Assembly (NCBI GenBank): GCA_964471825.1
Contig: CAYYKD010000004.1
Location: forward strand, 62,001-126,000
DNA length: 64,000 bases
Source of the DNA: CAYYKD01 sp964471825
Lineage (GTDB): Bacteria > Spirochaetota > GWE2-31-10 > CAYYKD01
Direction of reading: 5' to 3'
Shown here: positions 18,613 to 28,457 of the stretch, piece by piece
Layout: each line of letters starts with the position of its first letter
Numbering within the stretch: position 1 is the stretch's first letter
Notes under the pieces: generated by a model
Told to the model about the DNA's origin: nothing
What the model saw: only the letters and a program-made list of their open reading frames with translations
Database searches by the model: none
Translations under genes and position numbers: made by a program

Positions 18613-18730
18613 AATACGCCCCCTGCAAACAGCTTCGAAAAAACACTGCCCTTACTGTATCTATATCATACAAATAATATTCAACTAACCATATATGCAA
18701 GTATAAAATCGGCAAGTAGAGACATAAAAA

Positions 18731-20119
18731 TCACAATTTACCAAACAATCTCATTAACATTTTTACTTTATCCCTATATGGGGGATATCGTAGAGGTATA
18801 TCAACAATATTAGACTTACTAAGGATAGACTTATAATGTGTAAATGCCTCAAATGAGGCCTTTCCATGATAGTAACCAAAACCACTATTGCCTACTCCAC
18901 CAAATGGCAAATTATTGTTCGCAACATGCATTATGGTATCATTTATACAACCGCCACCATAAACCAGATTATTAAATATATACTTAATATCTGCTTTATT
19001 CCTGCCAAAATAGTACAAAGCTAACGGCCTATCAAGTGCATCCATTCTCGTTTTTATATCTGTAAGTGCCTTAAACTTCAACACAGGTAGAATCGGCCCA
19101 AATATCTCATCCTTCATTACAGGTGAATCATTATTTAGATCGATCAATATTGTTGGTTCTATCTTTCTGAAAACACTGTCAACTTTTCCCCCAAAATAGA
19201 TCTGTTCATTTTTAAGATAGCCTGACACCCTGGCAAAATGTTTATCATTGATTATTGACGGAAGGTCAACAGATTTTAACGGCTCCTCTCCATAGAATTT
19301 CTTTATAGAGTTCACCAGCATAGGTAGAAAGAGATCATAGATTTCTTCATGAACCAGAAGGTGATCAGGTGCAACACAGGTCTGACCTGCATTAATCAGT
19401 TTACCCCATATAATTCTATCTGCAGCTTTTAATAAATCTGCATCCCTATTTACAATACAGGGGCTTTTACCACCCAATTCAAGTATAACAGGGGTTAGAT
19501 TCTCTGCTGCCGACTTCATTACCAACTTGCCAAGAGACGGACTCCCTGTAAAAAAAATTAGATCCCATTTTTGTCTAAGAAGGAGTTCATTAACTTCCCT
19601 TCCCCCCTCGAGACATGCTACAAATGAACCGGAAAAAACCTTTTTAATAATTTTGTCTAAAACTGAGCTTGTGTTTTTAGTGTACTCTGCAGGCTTAACC
19701 AGAGCACAGTTTCCAGATGATATCGCACCTATCAATGGTGAGATCAGCAATTGAAACGGGTAATTCCATGGAGCAATTATTAGTACTACACCAAAAGGTT
19801 CAGGGATGACGAAGCTCTTTGAGACTGCATTAATTATCGAGGTCTTAACGGACCTAATTTTCATCATCTTCTTTAAATGCTTTATGTGATAATCAATCTC
19901 CTCAATAACCATAGCAATCTCAGTTGCATAGGTTTCAAATGGCGATTTATTAAAATCATTTTTAAGTGCCGTTATAATCTCATCTGTATTTAATATGATC
20001 TCTCTTTTTAATCTACTGAGAGCCTCCCTTCTATAGTCAATTGATCTGGTAATGCCGCTATTAAAATGGTCTCTCAAGACGGAAACAATATTCGAGACCT
20101 CATCCTTGTCAATTTGCAT
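18731..20119 (-). CDS. Aldehyde dehydrogenase, class 3 type
   Basis: This NAD(P)-dependent enzyme oxidises aldehydes to acids and resembles the fatty aldehyde/class 3 group by its short form and membrane-proximal tail. The motifs are intact: PWNYPFQLLISPLIGAISSG, FFTGSPSLGK, catalytic Glu in LELGGKSP, catalytic Cys in NAGQTCVAPDH and the late motif FGGVGNSGFGYYHGK. The ATG at 20119 is preferred: GAGGAG lies seven bases upstream, whereas an in-frame TTG at 20140 has a ribosome-binding site with no spacing. It lies 25 bp after dCMP deaminase and upstream of the iron-ADH-like gene. Confidence 0.88.
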   Translation of the reverse strand: MQIDKDEVSNIVSVLRDHFNSGITRSIDYRREALSRLKREIILNTDEIITALKNDFNKSPFETYATEIAMVIEEIDYHIKHLKKMMKIRSVKTSIINAVSKSFVIPEPFGVVLIIAPWNYPFQLLISPLIGAISSGNCALVKPAEYTKNTSSVLDKIIKKVFSGSFVACLEGGREVNELLLRQKWDLIFFTGSPSLGKLVMKSAAENLTPVILELGGKSPCIVNRDADLLKAADRIIWGKLINAGQTCVAPDHLLVHEEIYDLFLPMLVNSIKKFYGEEPLKSVDLPSIINDKHFARVSGYLKNEQIYFGGKVDSVFRKIEPTILIDLNNDSPVMKDEIFGPILPVLKFKALTDIKTRMDALDRPLALYYFGRNKADIKYIFNNLVYGGGCINDTIMHVANNNLPFGGVGNSGFGYYHGKASFEAFTHYKSILSKSNIVDIPLRYPPYRDKVKMLMRLFGKL

Positions 20120-20143
20120 TTCTTTACTCCTCGTATTCAACTC

Positions 20144-20635
20144 CTACTTATCTGTCTTACAACAGCTCTGTTCTTTTTCTTCATTATCTATCGGATGCAC
20201 TACCCAATCCTTCTCGGGATAGAACTCATGGATTTCACCTGATGGGGTCAGTAGCGTTACTTTTTTAATATTAGCATTACTTATCATCGCCTTACACTGA
20301 TTACACACGACTGTATGACCAACTATATATATATGTGCAAAATCTGTTGAATGACCATTTCTGGCGGCTAGGCTTATCGCATTTGACTCTGCATGGCTAC
20401 CCACCGCCCTACATCTCTCAAGTTGAGTTCCGCTTTTTATGTTATGCCGATCTCGATAGCAATAACCGATCTCGATACAATTCCTCTGATACTGCGGTGA
20501 TCCATTATATCCTGTACTTATAATATCACGATTTTTTACTATAACAGCACCTACATGATTACGGAGACAACTCGATCTTTCTGCTACCACCTTAGCAATA
20601 TTAATAAAATATTCATCCCAATCAGGTCTACTCAT
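20144..20635 (-). CDS. dCMP deaminase, ComEB-like
   Basis: The 163-residue zinc enzyme deaminates dCMP to dUMP for dTMP synthesis. The first zinc/catalytic motif is SHAESNAI (HAE), and the CxxC motif is VVCNQCKAMI. The N-terminal RPDWDEYFINIAKVVAERS and the TGYNGSP loop are typical of the family. The insertion with CYRDRHNIKSG and many Cys residues resembles the extra zinc loop of ComEB. The C-terminus ends in a short Cys-rich tail (QSCCKTDK). It is the first of the genes running to 16859. Confidence 0.85.
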   Translation of the reverse strand: MSRPDWDEYFINIAKVVAERSSCLRNHVGAVIVKNRDIISTGYNGSPQYQRNCIEIGYCYRDRHNIKSGTQLERCRAVGSHAESNAISLAARNGHSTDFAHIYIVGHTVVCNQCKAMISNANIKKVTLLTPSGEIHEFYPEKDWVVHPIDNEEKEQSCCKTDK

Positions 20636-20672
20636 TTAAGCCCCCCATCTCTTTCAAAGCTTTTACTATATT

Positions 20673-22028
20673 CTATCTTTCAAGTGTCTCATTTACAAAC
20701 TCCAGTCTTACTATCGATACCGGTATTTCACCGGATTCTGTAATCTGAAATTTAACATTTTTTGCCGGCTCTTTTTCAATATCTCTTATTATAAATTCTT
20801 CTGTACCTATGTTGCCAAGCTCAAGCCTTCTAATTGAAATATCAGAGATCAACTCAAAGATATCCCCGCTTTTTACAACTTGATTGCTAAGTTCATACTC
20901 AATAGACTCACCAGAGATACCGATTCTTTTAAATGAAACTGATTTTCCATTCACTCTAATCACTATCAAACCATAGAATACTTTTAGATCAATATGCTTA
21001 TATCCACTATCCTCTCTAATACTAAAGAAGTTATTCACGATAAAACCAGAGTAATTTTGAACAATATTATGATAACCCTTAGATAAACCTAAGATATATC
21101 TCTTTCCTTTCTCCAAAGGAATATTTCTTAATGTTACTATTGAACTATCAGCCGGAACTTCAAATTCAACAAATCCCACCTCATTTTCAGCAAATGTCGT
21201 TAAGGCCAAAGGCAAAACAGGGGCCTTTGAATATGGGAACTTTATAGGTGTGTTTCTTACTGCATTCTGAATATATTCAGAGTTTAAACCTACTGGAGAA
21301 TCTGATTCATATAATTGCTTAAGAAGATTATCAAGGCTCACCTGATGGTTCATCTTTACAACAAAATACTCTCCTTGAGTTAACCTGTTTGAACGATTAA
21401 TTAATCGCTCTATAGACTCTGTAATTACAAAACTCTTCTTTTCCTTAAGTAACAAAAACCTGGTTGAAAATGGACGATAGAATACCTCACCCTTGTTACA
21501 TATAATTGCAGTTGCAAGGTCAGATTCCTTATAGACCATTATATCACCATCAGAAATGTAGGATATTGACTCTGTAGTCGTTATCTTCAATAATGAATTA
21601 TTAGAATAATACTTTATTGAACAACCCAAGCCCCCTTTTTCAAGCACTAATGATGTCTCCTTGTTTTCGCGTTTATCATCAAATCTTTCAATATAATCAA
21701 CGAATACAATGCTATTAGGATAAATAGTATAATAACCGCTTCCCTGAGAATATAACACAGCATAGGCACCCGCACCTGTTCTAATAACAGTATTGTTTTT
21801 TATTGATATGCCCGGTCTAACTCTTTCTTTACTCTTCCCCTGCATACTGATAAAAATATCGTTGCCCTCAGCGTAAACTAATTTTAGCAAAATCTGGGGA
21901 CTCTCCCCCTTAAATAACCCATCAAGAAAACCTAGGCGAATATCTATCAGATTAAACGCTAATACATATAGAGCTATAGTGAGAATAAATACTACTATAA
22001 AAATCTTTGCATCAGAAAGACGCTTCAT
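20673..22028 (-). CDS. FecR-like membrane-anchored protein
   Basis: The 451-residue protein has one N-terminal membrane helix (IFIVVFILTIALYVLAFNLI). A FecR-like beta domain follows at about residues 50-190 (VYAEGNDIFISMQGKSKERVRPG...IRTGAGAYAVLYSQGSGYYTIYPNS), then further beta-rich sequence with no recognised family. FecR-type domains occur in surface-signalling proteins, and in spirochaetes often as stand-alone exported proteins. The start overlaps the stop of the oligopeptide-binding lipoprotein by 4 nt, so the two are translationally coupled. Its role is unknown. Confidence 0.65.
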   Translation of the reverse strand: MKRLSDAKIFIVVFILTIALYVLAFNLIDIRLGFLDGLFKGESPQILLKLVYAEGNDIFISMQGKSKERVRPGISIKNNTVIRTGAGAYAVLYSQGSGYYTIYPNSIVFVDYIERFDDKRENKETSLVLEKGGLGCSIKYYSNNSLLKITTTESISYISDGDIMVYKESDLATAIICNKGEVFYRPFSTRFLLLKEKKSFVITESIERLINRSNRLTQGEYFVVKMNHQVSLDNLLKQLYESDSPVGLNSEYIQNAVRNTPIKFPYSKAPVLPLALTTFAENEVGFVEFEVPADSSIVTLRNIPLEKGKRYILGLSKGYHNIVQNYSGFIVNNFFSIREDSGYKHIDLKVFYGLIVIRVNGKSVSFKRIGISGESIEYELSNQVVKSGDIFELISDISIRRLELGNIGTEEFIIRDIEKEPAKNVKFQITESGEIPVSIVRLEFVNETLER

Positions 22029-23791
22029 TCATGCACCATGTCAAAATCAACTATGATTTGCTGTTTAGTTAACTCTGTCCCCATATTAATTGCATCAAGA
22101 AGTTTTCTCTCTTTTTCCTCCGACCCCATCCAAAAAAGTGGAAGAGAGTCTGTATCATCATACTTTGAAAAAATAGTTGCAGGATGCTCAAATCTATCCC
22201 AATATGCAATCTTAGTGTATTTATCCCCCCATAATAGTATAACAGGCATATCCCTCAACAATACAATATCAATATTTCTAAGAAGTTCCACCCTCTTTTT
22301 TGTATCAAACTCCTTTGAATAGATATCAATTAGCCTGTCAATCTCACTATTTTGATATCCGCCAACATTGTTAGTATTAGGGACAGATGCATATTGGCTT
22401 CCCCATTGATCATCAAGGCTTGGGTAGATATACCCGCCGCCCCAACTAATTGCAATCATATCAAAGTCATGGTTTTCAAAACATTTTTTTATATAGGCTG
22501 AATAGGATAGCTGATTAATATTTAGCTTTATACCGACCTTCTGCAATTCCTCTTTATAGATGGTAAGATGTCTTAACAGACTTGCAGAACCTATAGTAAA
22601 ATCTATCTCAAACCTTTCGCCCTTCTCATTTTTCAGAACTCCGTCACTATCTACTGCTGTCCAACCGGCTGTTCTAAGTAACTTCCTAGCCTTCTCAGAA
22701 TCAAAACCATAATAATCAATCCCATCCTGTTGATCGAAAAAGCCCGGCATAAAACTCTTTAGCTCACGATACTCATTATAGAGGATCTTCTCATTGATTG
22801 TGTTAAAATCAAGAAGCATTTTCATCGCCCTTCTTGTATTTATATCCTTAAACTTATCTCTTCGCAGGTTAAAGTAAAACGCCGAGAATGAGAGTGGCAT
22901 ATAATTTTTCACCTTCTTTAGAAGGATCCAGTTTTTACTTACCTGATTGGGAATCTCACTTTTTGTAAGCTTATTCCACATCTCTGCTGTTGGAACTGTA
23001 AAGGCATCAATATCACCCTTCTTTAATGCCTCATACGAGATATCATGATTTGAGATTACCCTATAGGTGATTTTATCAAATCTATTTTTATTGACCTCAT
23101 CGCTATAGGTTCGTCTCCAGTAAACAGGATTTTTTTTCATGGTGATAAATCGCCCCGGTTCAAGCCGGTCAAGTATATATGGCCCGTTACCATTTGGAAG
23201 TTCAAAATTGAAACTCTTGTTAAAATCCTTCCCCTCAAAATCCTTCTTTGGAATCACTATAAATGATACAAGGGAAGCCAGTATCTTCCACTCAGCAGAT
23301 TTTACGGTAAACCTTACAGTTAGATTATCAATCTTCTCAAGTTTTTCGATCTCTCTCTCATACCCCACCCTGAATATACCGGTTAGATTGTCAGGATTCA
23401 TAATTGTATCATAGGTAAACAACACATCATCAGCTGTTACAGGTGTCCCGTCATTCCATCTGGCATTTTCATCAATAAAAAATGTATATGTAAGTTTATC
23501 ATCGCTGACTATCATACTCTTTGCTAGATATGGGATCGGTTCATAGGTTACATCATCATACTTATAGAGTGTCAGATAGACCTTACTAAACACATTGTGT
23601 GACTCCATACTCCTAGAAATCAAACTGTTAAATGAAGCCGGCATATCTAATATCGGCGTAACGAGCTGATTACCCCTCCTAAGTCTGGAATAATCGTTTC
23701 CTTTGCAGGAAGAGATCATCATAACAACTAAACCAACAAGTAATAGCAGCCAAAACGATGATGAAATAAACCTCTTATTATAATTGTTCAT
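22025..23791 (-). CDS. Oligopeptide ABC transporter substrate-binding lipoprotein (SBP_bac_5)
   Basis: The 588-residue protein has a signal peptide with lipobox MISSC and the extracellular solute-binding family 5 fold: LAKSMIVSDDKLTYTFFIDENARWNDGTPVTADDVLFTYDTI, FNLRRDKFKDINTRRAMKMLLD and late IDIVLLRDMPVILLWG. Family members bind peptides, nickel or other solutes for ABC importers. No permease or ATPase genes accompany it; instead a FecR-like gene follows with a 4-nt overlap. The ligand cannot be predicted. GGGGGG and AGAGG lie upstream of the start. Confidence 0.88.
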   Translation of the reverse strand: MNNYNKRFISSSFWLLLLVGLVVMMISSCKGNDYSRLRRGNQLVTPILDMPASFNSLISRSMESHNVFSKVYLTLYKYDDVTYEPIPYLAKSMIVSDDKLTYTFFIDENARWNDGTPVTADDVLFTYDTIMNPDNLTGIFRVGYEREIEKLEKIDNLTVRFTVKSAEWKILASLVSFIVIPKKDFEGKDFNKSFNFELPNGNGPYILDRLEPGRFITMKKNPVYWRRTYSDEVNKNRFDKITYRVISNHDISYEALKKGDIDAFTVPTAEMWNKLTKSEIPNQVSKNWILLKKVKNYMPLSFSAFYFNLRRDKFKDINTRRAMKMLLDFNTINEKILYNEYRELKSFMPGFFDQQDGIDYYGFDSEKARKLLRTAGWTAVDSDGVLKNEKGERFEIDFTIGSASLLRHLTIYKEELQKVGIKLNINQLSYSAYIKKCFENHDFDMIAISWGGGYIYPSLDDQWGSQYASVPNTNNVGGYQNSEIDRLIDIYSKEFDTKKRVELLRNIDIVLLRDMPVILLWGDKYTKIAYWDRFEHPATIFSKYDDTDSLPLFWMGSEEKERKLLDAINMGTELTKQQIIVDFDMVHE

Positions 23792-23877
23792 AAACCTCTG
23801 CCCCCCAATAGTACAAATTAAATTTCCCTATACTATACTTTTTTTTTTAATTTTAATAAATAATAATAAATATTAAA

Positions 23878-23906
23878 TTGATAAATATTATAAAGTGCAT
23901 TATACT
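23878..23906 (+). promoter_or_regulatory. Sigma70-type promoter for the K+ channel gene
   Basis: TTGATA (23878-23883), a 17-bp spacer and TATACT (23901-23906), about 45 bp before the start codon. Confidence 0.6.
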
Positions 23907-23951
23907 ATGCTCTGTTTTTAACACCCTTAATCAGATGGGAGAATATTTAAG

Positions 23952-25280
23952 ATGAGAATAATTAATCCGAATTCCAAAAAGAAGGTGTTGTGGAATATAT
24001 TAATATCAGTATCTGTACTTTTATCTGTGATAATAACACCCGTAGTCCTTGTTTTAAATATAAAACACAACTTCACTCTCTTACTCTTCGATATATGTGT
24101 AGGAATACTCTATATCATTGATATCTATATAAATTTTAAAACAGCCTATTACGATGGGAAAGAACTAATCACCGACCCTGTTTTAATAAGAAATAAGTAT
24201 TTAAAATCATGGTTTACATTTGACCTAATTGCATCACTCCCATTTTTCCTACTCCCGGGGATCTACATTTCGTTAAACAGGGTTGTAAGATTTATAAGGC
24301 TCGTCAGAGTGTTAAAAGTTTTTACACTATTTCAGACGATAAACAATGTAAGAAAGACAAAGATTAGCTCAAATGTAATAAGACTTCTAATTATGGGCTT
24401 CTGGTTACTTCTTACAGCACATCTCATCGCGTGCGGCTTTATATTTGTGGGCGGAATAGATGCAAATATATCATCATTTATGAAATATCTGCAGGCACTA
24501 TACTGGACCATAACCACCCTTGCAACAGTTGGTTACGGCGATTTTATACCGGATAAAAACAATCCGGTTCAACTTATCTATGTAATATTTGCTCAGGTTT
24601 CAGGTGTAGGAATGTATGGCTATGTCATAGGTAATATTACAAATGTTATCTCAAATATCGATATATCAAAGACAATCTACATGGAAAAGATGGAAAAAAT
24701 ATACACCTTTCTAAAATACAGAAAAATATCTGATAGAGTGGCCAAAAAGATCAACAACTACTATACCTATCTTTGGGAAAGTAGGAGGGGACACGAAGAA
24801 TCCGATATACTAAGGGGATTACCAAAAAACATCAAACTTATGGTAGCTCAGGAGATTCACGCAGACATTCTTTCTAAGGTCCCGTTTTTTCGGGACGCAT
24901 CAGAGTCATTTATACAGGATATTACCTTATGCCTTGAGCCTGTTGTGTTTACCCCGGGTGATATAATTATTCAGAAAGATGATCCGGGTTATGAGGTGTT
25001 TTTTATCAATAGCGGAGCTGTTGATGTTATGGGTGATGATGGAACTACAATAGTTGCCACTATCTATGAGGGGGGATTTTTTGGAGAATTAGCACTTCTT
25101 TTCAGCTCGCCCCGTAAGGCAACCATAATTGCAAGGGACTATTGCGATATCTATATATTAAACAAGGATAATTTTGACAAAATTCTATTGAAATACCCCG
25201 ATTTTGCACAGAAAATTAGTTTAATAGCAAATGAGAGAAAATCTGATCATGAAATCCATTCAAATAATCAAAAATATTAG
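23952..25280 (+). CDS. Cyclic-nucleotide-gated K+ channel, SthK-like
   Basis: The 442-residue inner-membrane channel has six transmembrane segments. S4 (about 108-124, NRVVRFIRLVRVLKVF) carries regularly spaced Arg. The selectivity filter TVGYGD is at residues 192-197. A C-linker leads to a cyclic nucleotide-binding domain with the phosphate-binding cassette FFGELALLFSSPRKATI, in which the ligand-binding Glu and Arg are present. This is the architecture of HCN/CNG channels and of SthK from Spirochaeta thermophila. The filter predicts K+ selectivity. Whether cAMP or cGMP opens it is not decided by sequence alone. It has its own promoter. Confidence 0.9.
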   Translation: MRIINPNSKKKVLWNILISVSVLLSVIITPVVLVLNIKHNFTLLLFDICVGILYIIDIYINFKTAYYDGKELITDPVLIRNKYLKSWFTFDLIASLPFFLLPGIYISLNRVVRFIRLVRVLKVFTLFQTINNVRKTKISSNVIRLLIMGFWLLLTAHLIACGFIFVGGIDANISSFMKYLQALYWTITTLATVGYGDFIPDKNNPVQLIYVIFAQVSGVGMYGYVIGNITNVISNIDISKTIYMEKMEKIYTFLKYRKISDRVAKKINNYYTYLWESRRGHEESDILRGLPKNIKLMVAQEIHADILSKVPFFRDASESFIQDITLCLEPVVFTPGDIIIQKDDPGYEVFFINSGAVDVMGDDGTTIVATIYEGGFFGELALLFSSPRKATIIARDYCDIYILNKDNFDKILLKYPDFAQKISLIANERKSDHEIHSNNQKY

Positions 25281-25301
25281 ATAAAATATTAGATATATTT
25301 A

Positions 25302-25330
25302 TTGATTAAAGGTTATTTAAGATGTATAAT
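25302..25330 (+). promoter_or_regulatory. Sigma70-type promoter for FecR/PQQ-like lipoprotein gene
   Basis: TTGATT (25302-25307), a 17-bp spacer and a perfect TATAAT (25325-25330), about 30 bp before the start codon. Confidence 0.6.
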
Positions 25331-25362
25331 ATATTGTATTTAATTTATTTACGGAGATATAT

Positions 25363-27390
25363 ATGTTAAGAAAAATTATTGTTTTACTATTAGTATTAGC
25401 AGTAGTACCAATGTGTAAGGAAAAAAAAGAGACCGTTAAGGTTAATGAAAACCTCAACTCCTGTGAAGTTTCAATGATAGAAGGTAAGGTTTTTCTTAAG
25501 AAGGCTAACTCAGATGATAGAGAGCAGCTTTTTGTCGGAGATATGCTTGATGAACAATCAATAATTATTACAGAGGCTGATTCTGCCATCGAACTAAAAA
25601 TCGGAACAGGATCAATGGTTAGAATTAGAGAAAACTCTGAGGTTACAATAGAGAAGTTATTTAAAGATGAAGTTGCTCATAATACTAAATTTAAAATTGG
25701 AGTAGGAACCATAATGGCTAAACCGGAGAAGATGAACGATGGTTCTTCATTTGAGGTGGACACTCAATCTGTTACTGCCGGGGTTAGAGGAACTCAGTTT
25801 CTGGTTACAGTTACCGAAAATCACATTTCTAAGATAGCTGTTAGCGAGGGTCAAGTTGCTGTCAAAAAGAATGTTGTCCTAAGTGACCTTGAAAAGATAA
25901 GTAAAATAAACCCTGAACTTGCAAGACAAATTGAAGAATCGATCGCACAAACTGTTATTATTGCAGTTGATGAAAAAGTTGAGATATCACAGTCCGCTGT
26001 TACCGAGATTGAAAAAAATGTTAATATAGAGCTGAGTACACTTGTAAATGATCTGGAAAAAGTAAAAAACTCCGTGTTTGAACTGGAAAAAGTAGTAGAA
26101 TCATTTAAGGAAAACACTCTTACTTCTATAGCAGTAAAATCGACCGCAACAATAGAGAAACAAACAATTACAGAGACTGAATGGCAAGAGGAATTCAAAA
26201 AAGATGAACTTGACAATCTAAAGCTCCCGGAACCTGTTACTGAAAAAACATCTGAAAAATCAAGTGAATCAAGCTCATCAGAATCCAGCTCATCAAGTGA
26301 ATCATCTGTTGCTTCCTCGGAGTCTTCCTCAAGTACACCGGTAATTGCAGAGGTAAAAGTTGAAAAAACACTTCAGACAGTCATTGAGAAAACAACATCT
26401 CTAGGTAAAACATTTTCAAGCGATGGGACATATACTGTATCTGATCAGAACAACATAATTATTGCCTCGTCAGACAACAAAAGTATTTACTGTTTAACAA
26501 AGGACGGCACACTTAAATGGAAAAATGAAAATCTAAGTATTGGAAGTTTTCAGAGTAATCCTGTTATTGTCGGTAACAGAGTATTGTTATCTACAACTAA
26601 TGAATCACTTTCAGTTATGTTAGATAATGGGACGATCGAAAAGACTGCTCCCGGTTTAGGTCTAACATATGGAACAACACCGGCAGTTAGTGGCAATGCA
26701 GCATATTTACCGGTGCGAAGTGGCATAAATAAATTCGTTAACGGAAATTTTACTCAACTGGATAAACATACTACTTCAAATTTTTACTACATGTCAATAT
26801 CAGGAAATCTACTCTATATTATGGAAACAGTTGAGAAAAACCTTATGGCTATGGATCTTTCAACAAATTCTATAACATGGAAAGCTGATCAGTTAACAGG
26901 CACATCGTATACTGCACCTATCAAGGTGGGTAATTCTCTGATCGTTATTGATAATACGGATAAAATTTACAGTTATAACACTCTGGATATGAGTACAACA
27001 CCAAATATCGCCTCAATTAAATCAGGAACATATTCAAATATTGTTAGTGAGGGAAATAATATCTACTATATTGATATGAAGGGGATCTTAAACAGGGTAA
27101 ATGTAAGTAATATATCACAGCAGTATATAATCAGTAAGGTAGATTCTCAACCAGAAGCCGATGCATATCTAGCAAAGAGACTAATCAGAGCGGGTTCTAA
27201 TTACTACTTTTCATCTGATGTCGGCAAACTATTCAACTATAATTCAAAAACAGGTAAATCTGAATTTATTGTAATACCGGGTATTAAAAGCGGTAGTTCA
27301 CTGGTCGGTACGCCATCAATCATAGGTGACACTATAATTATGGTTGATAACCAATCCAATGTATATAAGAAATACGAAAAACTTATGTAG
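25363..27390 (+). CDS. FecR-domain and PQQ-like beta-propeller lipoprotein
   Basis: The 675-residue protein has a signal peptide ending in VPMC, a loose lipobox of the kind spirochaetes accept. A FecR domain spans about residues 30-165 (VFLKKANSDDREQLFVGDMLDEQSIIIT...GVRGTQFLVTV). An extended coiled or helical region follows, then a Ser/Glu-rich linker at about 300-325. The C-terminal part is a PQQ-like propeller: TVSDQNNIIIASSDNKSIYCLTKDGTLKW and repeated GNSLIVIDN-type blades. It is likely a secreted or periplasmic binding scaffold; the partner is unknown. GGAG precedes the ATG and a strong terminator follows. Confidence 0.75.
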   Translation: MLRKIIVLLLVLAVVPMCKEKKETVKVNENLNSCEVSMIEGKVFLKKANSDDREQLFVGDMLDEQSIIITEADSAIELKIGTGSMVRIRENSEVTIEKLFKDEVAHNTKFKIGVGTIMAKPEKMNDGSSFEVDTQSVTAGVRGTQFLVTVTENHISKIAVSEGQVAVKKNVVLSDLEKISKINPELARQIEESIAQTVIIAVDEKVEISQSAVTEIEKNVNIELSTLVNDLEKVKNSVFELEKVVESFKENTLTSIAVKSTATIEKQTITETEWQEEFKKDELDNLKLPEPVTEKTSEKSSESSSSESSSSSESSVASSESSSSTPVIAEVKVEKTLQTVIEKTTSLGKTFSSDGTYTVSDQNNIIIASSDNKSIYCLTKDGTLKWKNENLSIGSFQSNPVIVGNRVLLSTTNESLSVMLDNGTIEKTAPGLGLTYGTTPAVSGNAAYLPVRSGINKFVNGNFTQLDKHTTSNFYYMSISGNLLYIMETVEKNLMAMDLSTNSITWKADQLTGTSYTAPIKVGNSLIVIDNTDKIYSYNTLDMSTTPNIASIKSGTYSNIVSEGNNIYYIDMKGILNRVNVSNISQQYIISKVDSQPEADAYLAKRLIRAGSNYYFSSDVGKLFNYNSKTGKSEFIVIPGIKSGSSLVGTPSIIGDTIIMVDNQSNVYKKYEKLM

Positions 27391-27409
27391 AGCATAATGG
27401 ATTTATAGC

Positions 27410-27442
27410 GGGGCAACACTTATTTGTATGCCCCTTTTTTTT
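27410..27442 (+). terminator. Rho-independent terminator after FecR/PQQ gene
   Basis: GGGGC and GCCCC form the stem base of a hairpin followed by eight T. Confidence 0.75.
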
Positions 27443-27464
27443 AATAGAAACCTATTTGCATATA

Positions 27465-27492
27465 TAATCGATTAAAAATAATCGATTAAAAA
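27465..27492. repeat. Two perfect tandem 14-bp repeats upstream of fabI
   Basis: TAATCGATTAAAAA occurs twice head to tail (27465-27478 and 27479-27492), each copy holding the palindrome AATCGATT. They end six bases before the predicted fabI -35 box, a position suited to an activator or repressor site. Confidence 0.5.
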
Positions 27493-27497
27493 TATCC

Positions 27498-27526
27498 TTG
27501 CAAAAAACTAATATTTATTCTATATT
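27498..27526 (+). promoter_or_regulatory. Putative fabI promoter
   Basis: TTGCAA (27498-27503), a 17-bp spacer and TATATT (27521-27526). The leader contains a small hairpin, GGTGT/ACACC (27533-27549). Confidence 0.45.
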
Positions 27527-27590
27527 TCGAGAGGTGTCAAAATAACACCGATTATTGAAAAATTACATTTGAAATTTAAGGGAGTCAAGA

Positions 27591-28358
27591 ATGTTATTAA
27601 AAGACAAAATTGCGCTTGTTACAGGGATAACTAATGATAAGTCCATTGCATACTTTATAGCTAAACAATATGCTGAGCAGGGGGCAAAACTTGTATTAAC
27701 CTATCAAGGTGACCGACTAAAAGAGACTGTAGAGAAAATAGGTAAAGAACTTAATGCACCGCTTTGTTTAGAATGTGATGCAACAAATGAGGAAAACATT
27801 AAGGAACTTTTTAATACGATAGATTCAAAACTAGGCGGATTAGATGTATTTGTTCATGCTATCGCATTTGCAAATAAGAATGAACTTGCCGGCGGAATTA
27901 CTAATACTACTGCTGACGGATTTAAACTGGCATTAGAGGTGTCTGCCTATACACTTCTCGGTATGTCAAAATATGCTATACCATTAATGGAAAAGAGAGG
28001 TGGCGGTTCAATTATGGCACTCACCTATATTGGATCAACTAGAGCATTACCTGCATATAACGCTATGGGAATCGCAAAGGCTGCACTAGAATCCTCAGTC
28101 AGATATCTTGCATTAGAGTGCGGACCAAAGAATATCAGGGTTAATTCTATATCACCCGGACCAATAAGAACAGTAGCGGCCAGATCAATCCCGGGATTTC
28201 TTGATATGTATAATGATTTTACAGAGAGAAGTCTTATGAAACAACACATATCAGGTGAGGATGTTGCCGGAACTGCTGTATATCTTGGCTCCGACCTTTC
28301 AAGAGCTGTTACAGGGATAATTATTTTTATTGATGGCGGGTTTCACTGCGTAGCATGA
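27591..28358 (+). CDS. fabI: Enoyl-[acyl-carrier-protein] reductase (NADH)
   Basis: The 255-residue short-chain dehydrogenase catalyses the last reduction of type II fatty acid elongation in the cytosol. It has the FabI form of the catalytic motif, Y156-x6-K163 (YNAMGIAK), with Tyr146 in TYIGS, at the same numbers as in the E. coli enzyme. The N-terminal GITNDKSIAYFIAK is the FabI cofactor loop and SPGPIRTVAA matches the flexible substrate loop. GGGAG precedes the ATG. The gene stands alone between its own promoter and a terminator. Confidence 0.95.
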   Translation: MLLKDKIALVTGITNDKSIAYFIAKQYAEQGAKLVLTYQGDRLKETVEKIGKELNAPLCLECDATNEENIKELFNTIDSKLGGLDVFVHAIAFANKNELAGGITNTTADGFKLALEVSAYTLLGMSKYAIPLMEKRGGGSIMALTYIGSTRALPAYNAMGIAKAALESSVRYLALECGPKNIRVNSISPGPIRTVAARSIPGFLDMYNDFTERSLMKQHISGEDVAGTAVYLGSDLSRAVTGIIIFIDGGFHCVA

Positions 28359-28385
28359 TATAACAAATATTTTTTTTATAGAATT

Positions 28386-28413
28386 GGAACCTTATTTTCG
28401 AGGTTCCTTTTTT
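28386..28413 (+). terminator. Rho-independent terminator after fabI
   Basis: GGAACCT and AGGTTCC form a perfect 7-bp stem around TATTTTCG, followed by T6. Confidence 0.8.
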
Positions 28414-28457
28414 GTATAGATTTTCGGTTTTTGTTATTGCTCATATGAGGTATCATT

